Shown piece after piece: positions 5,134 to 7,385 of a stretch of 7,385 nucleotides of DNA (positions are counted from its first letter, which is position 1; every line of letters starts with the position of its first letter). This DNA is from Actinomycetota bacterium (GTDB taxonomy: Bacteria; Actinomycetota; Actinomycetes; UBA12327). The stretch lies in the NCBI GenBank assembly GCA_026392555.1, contig JAPLBW010000060.1, positions 1 through 7,385 on the forward strand. Direction: 5' to 3'. The position numbers and the translations under genes are program-made. Under the pieces are notes generated by a model. The model was not told where the DNA came from, searched no databases, and was given only the letters and a program-made list of their open reading frames with translations.

Positions 5134-5145
5134 CCTTACTTAAGG
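5134..5145. promoter_or_regulatory. Palindrome in the shared npdG / 4456-gene promoter gap
   Basis: CCTTA-CT-TAAGG is a near-perfect 12-bp palindrome in the 46-bp gap between two divergent start codons. TAAGGT (5141-5146) overlaps it and could be a -10 box for npdG, placing +1 just before the GAAAGG ribosome site. No -35 is convincing. It may be an operator or simply promoter symmetry. Confidence 0.25.
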
Positions 5146-5167
5146 TCCTGCTGAAAGGATGCGCGCC

Positions 5168-5854
5168 ATGACTACTCAACCCACTGTTGACCCTCGCCAA
5201 CTACCCGATGTCCCTGGATTGCGCCTTGGCGTCCTGGGCGGAACCGGAGATCCGGGCCGTGGCCTAGCCCGACGCTTGGCCATGGGCGGCTTGAGCGTGA
5301 CTATCGGTTCTCGCGACGCTCAGCGCGCGAGCGATATTGCGAGTGAATTGGGTTTTGGCATTCTCGGGGTGGACAACGCCACCTGCGCTGCCGAAAGCGA
5401 TGTGGTGATCGTGGCGGTTCCTTGGGATGGTCACGCGGCCACTTTGACTGACCTGCGCGAGGCTTTGGCCGGTCGCATCGTGGTTGATTGTGTGAACCCG
5501 CTGGGCTTTGACAAGCAGGGCGCGTACGCCTTGGCAGTAGAAGAAGGCAGCGCGGCTCAACAGGCCGCTGCTTTGTTACCCGATTCCACCGTGACCGCGG
5601 CATTTAATAACGTCTCGGCCGAATTGCTCCTTGATCCTGACGTTGACACTATTGAAACCGACGTTTTGGTTCTGGGCGATAACCGCGAAGCCACGGACAC
5701 GGTTCAGGCCATTGTTGAAGTCATTGCCGGAATGCGCGGCATCTTTGCTGGCCGGTTGCGCAATGCGCACCAGGTCGAAGCCCTCACAGCCAACTTGATT
5801 TCGGTCAATCGCCGTTACAAGGCGCACGCTGGCGTGCGTGTGACCGACGTTTAG
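5168..5854 (+). CDS. npdG: NADPH-dependent F420 reductase (F420H2:NADP oxidoreductase)
   Basis: This 228-aa cytosolic enzyme transfers hydride between NADP(H) and coenzyme F420. The Rossmann dinucleotide loop is 'GVLGGTGDPGRGLARRLA' (21-38), the GGTG-x-x-G form typical of archaeal Fno and actinobacterial NpdG. 'IGSRD' (46-50) supplies the Ser/Arg pair that selects the NADP 2'-phosphate. Later conserved blocks are 'VVIVAVPWDGH' (79-89), 'GRIVVDCVNPLGF' (102-114), 'TAAFNNVSAELL' (143-154), 'DVLVLGDN' (165-172) and the C-terminal 'GRLRNAHQVEALTANLISVNRRYK' in the F420-binding half. Length equals the family norm. ATG 5168 is preferred over the in-frame ATG 5159, because GAAAGG (5153-5158) lies 9 nt from the former and directly abuts the latter. 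It implies that the organism makes or acquires F420. Its stop is 9 nt from the convergent panB stop. Confidence 0.92.
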   Translation: MTTQPTVDPRQLPDVPGLRLGVLGGTGDPGRGLARRLAMGGLSVTIGSRDAQRASDIASELGFGILGVDNATCAAESDVVIVAVPWDGHAATLTDLREALAGRIVVDCVNPLGFDKQGAYALAVEEGSAAQQAAALLPDSTVTAAFNNVSAELLLDPDVDTIETDVLVLGDNREATDTVQAIVEVIAGMRGIFAGRLRNAHQVEALTANLISVNRRYKAHAGVRVTDV

Positions 5855-5863
5855 TCGCCAGGC

Positions 5864-6724
5864 TTACACGTAGTCCTGATCGTCGGCTGGGTATTGACCT
5901 GCCACCACGTCGTCAGCCCATTCCCGCACCGCTGAGGTCATGATCGAGCGCAGATCGGCGTAAGGCTTAAGGAAGCGTGGATGCGGCGGGGGAGTCAGTC
6001 CCAATAAGTCCTGCCACACCAATACCTGAGCATCGGTGTGGTTGCCGGCGCCGATCCCGATCGTGGGCACGTTGACCGCTGCGGTGATTTGCGTAGCCAA
6101 TTCGGCGGGCATGACTTCGAGCACAATGGCAAAGGCGCCAGCAGCTTCTAATGCTTTGGCGTCGGTAATGATGTGGTCCGCATCCGCGCCGCGTCCTTGT
6201 ACGCGATAACCGCCAAGGACGTTGACCGATTGTGGCGTCAAGCCAATGTGACCCATCACGGGAATACCGGCTTCAACTAACGCTGATACCTGCGGGCGGA
6301 CCCGGGCGCCACCTTCGAGCTTGACCGCATGTGCGCCGGCTTCTTTGACAAAGCGCGCTGCTGATCCCAGTGCTTGTTCGGGCGAGAGTTGGTAGGAACC
6401 AAAAGGCATGTCGGCCACAACGAGTGCTCGCGAACTTCCGCGCACCACCGCTGCCACCATCGGGATCATCTCGTCAAGGGTGATGGGCAACGTGGTGTCG
6501 TGTCCTTGGACCACCATGGCGGCGCTATCGCCGACGAGCAGGACGGGAATCCCCGCATCATCAAACAACTGTGCCGTTAAGGCGTCGTAGGTGGTGATCA
6601 TCGGCCAGCGGTCACCGCGGGCCTTGGCGGCGATCAGATCGCGCGTGGTGATGCGGCGATTGGTGGCAGCGATGCCGCCATAGAGCTGCTCAGTCTTTTC
6701 TGGCAACACGGGATTAACCGTCAT
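5864..6724 (-). CDS. panB: 3-methyl-2-oxobutanoate hydroxymethyltransferase (PanB)
   Basis: This 286-aa enzyme makes ketopantoate from 2-oxoisovalerate and methylene-tetrahydrofolate, the first committed step of pantothenate and CoA synthesis, in the cytosol. The (beta/alpha)8 PEP/pyruvate-superfamily landmarks are present: 'MITTYDALTAQLFDDAGI' (42-59), Mg-binding D66 ('VGDSAAMV') and D105 ('VADMPFGSYQ'), 'HAVKLEGG' (K135, E137), 'GHIGLTPQSVNVLGGYRVQGR' in two parts (158-178), the catalytic-type Glu in 'VLEVMPAELA' (E203), and 'IGIGAG' (222-227). The sequence follows the M. tuberculosis enzyme closely, including the C-terminal 'YPADDQDYV'. ATG 6724 has GGAG 8 nt upstream and gives the usual N-terminal length; an upstream in-frame ATG at 6751 would add nine residues. 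It lies 64 nt downstream of nadE on the same strand and may be co-transcribed with it. Confidence 0.96.
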   Translation of the reverse strand: MTVNPVLPEKTEQLYGGIAATNRRITTRDLIAAKARGDRWPMITTYDALTAQLFDDAGIPVLLVGDSAAMVVQGHDTTLPITLDEMIPMVAAVVRGSSRALVVADMPFGSYQLSPEQALGSAARFVKEAGAHAVKLEGGARVRPQVSALVEAGIPVMGHIGLTPQSVNVLGGYRVQGRGADADHIITDAKALEAAGAFAIVLEVMPAELATQITAAVNVPTIGIGAGNHTDAQVLVWQDLLGLTPPPHPRFLKPYADLRSIMTSAVREWADDVVAGQYPADDQDYV

Positions 6725-6788
6725 TTCTTTGACTCCGTTCTCGAGGCCCATATGGGTCCCCGGATCGATGAGTTAATAGTGACACGTT

Positions 6789-7385
6789 CTAGCCAGATTG
6801 GGTACCAGGGGCTTTCTCGCGCCACTTATTGGTCATAGGCAGGCGCCGGTCGCGACCAAAGGCCGTCAGCGAGATTTTTGGGCCCGGCGGGTATTGGCGG
6901 CGCTTGAACTCAGCGGCATCGACCATGGCCAGGACACGCTCGACGGTTTCAAGATCAAATCCGTCCCGTACGAGTTCGGCTGCGCTGTGGTTGCCCTCGA
7001 TGTAGTCCTCAAGGACGCTGTCGAGCAGGTCGTAGTCCGGTAGCGAGTCGGTGTCGAGTTGGTCCGGTCGCAATTCGGCCGACGGTGGCTTGGTGATGGA
7101 GTTCTCCGGGATGGGCTCGGGTTCGCCCAAGGCTTCGGAGACCGCATTGCGCCAGCGCGAAAGTTCCCATACCCACGTCTTGGGCAAATCCTTCAGGGGA
7201 GCGAATCCACCCACCGCGTCGCCATAAATCGTGGAGTACCCAACGGCGAGCTCACTCTTGTTGCCCGTGGCCAGTACGAGGTGGTTTTCTTGATTCGACA
7301 ACGCCATCAGCGCCATGCCGCGCACCCGAGCTTGCAAGTTTTCGGCAGCCACTCCATCAATGACGATCGAATCGTGAAAGGCATC
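6789..7385 (-). CDS. nadE: NAD+ synthase, glutamine-dependent type, C-terminal part (N-terminus beyond window)
   Basis: The frame stays open to the window edge, so only the last 198 residues are seen; the apparent GTG at 7352 is internal. The enzyme amidates nicotinic acid adenine dinucleotide to NAD+, using ATP. The visible part is the synthetase domain: 'AENLQARVRGMALMALSN' with the ATP-pocket region, 'LATGNKSELAVGYSTIYGD', 'GGFAPLKDLPKT', 'KPPSAELRPDQLDTDSLP', 'YDLLD', 'FKRRQYPPGPKIS' and 'FGRDRRLPMTNKWRE'. The KPPSAEL...Q.D.DSLP.Y..LD and KRRQ..PGPKIS segments are features of the long glutamine-hydrolysing NadE proteins, so an N-terminal nitrilase-type glutaminase domain is expected outside the window. 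It stops 64 nt before panB, on the same strand. Confidence 0.94.
   Translation of the reverse strand, partial: DAFHDSIVIDGVAAENLQARVRGMALMALSNQENHLVLATGNKSELAVGYSTIYGDAVGGFAPLKDLPKTWVWELSRWRNAVSEALGEPEPIPENSITKPPSAELRPDQLDTDSLPDYDLLDSVLEDYIEGNHSAAELVRDGFDLETVERVLAMVDAAEFKRRQYPPGPKISLTAFGRDRRLPMTNKWREKAPGTQSG

Noticed and set aside
5264..5560. Minus-strand frames opposite npdG (also 5301-5603 and 5576-5827)
   Set aside because: They are antisense to a complete, family-length F420 reductase and have no ribosome sites.
6747..6756. Perfect 10-bp palindrome CCCATATGGG just upstream of panB
   Set aside because: Short, includes the upstream ATG 6751, and close to what chance allows; no second copy nearby to support an operator.
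7350..7352. GTG 7352 as the start of a short nadE
   Set aside because: The frame continues upstream to the window edge with family-consistent sequence, so the codon is internal.

Overview
This window looks like chromosomal DNA from an actinobacterium of moderate G+C (about mid-to-high 50s % by eye). The class I methionine aminopeptidase has the N-terminal extension of mycobacterial MapB. There is an NADPH:F420 oxidoreductase, which implies cofactor F420. PanB and NadE resemble their actinobacterial counterparts, and a lysine/alanine-rich histone H1-like protein is present. One gene appears to have a leaderless start with a TANNNT -10 box, a common actinobacterial arrangement. No mobile element, CRISPR array, prophage, tRNA or rRNA is visible. 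Most of the window is ordinary, tightly packed housekeeping and conserved sequence.

Layout. (1) Positions 1-1382, minus: a multidomain GNAT acetyltransferase, cut by the window edge at its C-terminus, with a degenerate RsbW/anti-sigma-type ATPase-like domain at its N-terminus. It starts 9 nt after a staphylococcal-nuclease-type lipoprotein gene (1392-1928, minus), so the two probably form an operon. (2) A 15-bp perfect hairpin (1955-1991) separates these from a small zinc-ribbon protein with a Pro/Val-rich tail (2018-2548, minus). (3) mapB (2641-3486, minus) is divergent from a 68-aa FWWCLRH-type small protein (3510-3716, plus), with only 23 nt between the two start codons. (4) A hairpin terminator at 3749-3782 lies between that small gene and the convergent histone H1-like gene (3801-4183, minus). 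The H1-like gene is frameshifted by a tandem 5-bp duplication next to a 30-bp repeat array. (5) A 272-bp A/T-rich, palindrome-rich gap (4184-4455) lies upstream of it. (6) An uncharacterised SIS/Rossmann-like protein (4456-5121, minus) is divergent from the F420 reductase gene npdG (5168-5854, plus). (7) npdG converges, with a 9-nt gap, on panB (5864-6724, minus). panB follows the 3' part of nadE (6789-7385, minus, cut at the window edge).

Functionally, panB (CoA precursor pathway), nadE (last step of NAD synthesis) and npdG (electron exchange between NADPH and F420) give the right half a cofactor theme. mapB is N-terminal protein processing, the nuclease is probably anchored outside the membrane, and the H1-like protein probably binds DNA. 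I see no evidence of a new multi-gene defence or mobile system. The least ordinary items are the broken or slippage-prone H1-like gene, the ATPase-like/acetyltransferase fusion, the very compact mapB divergent promoter region and three poorly characterised small proteins.
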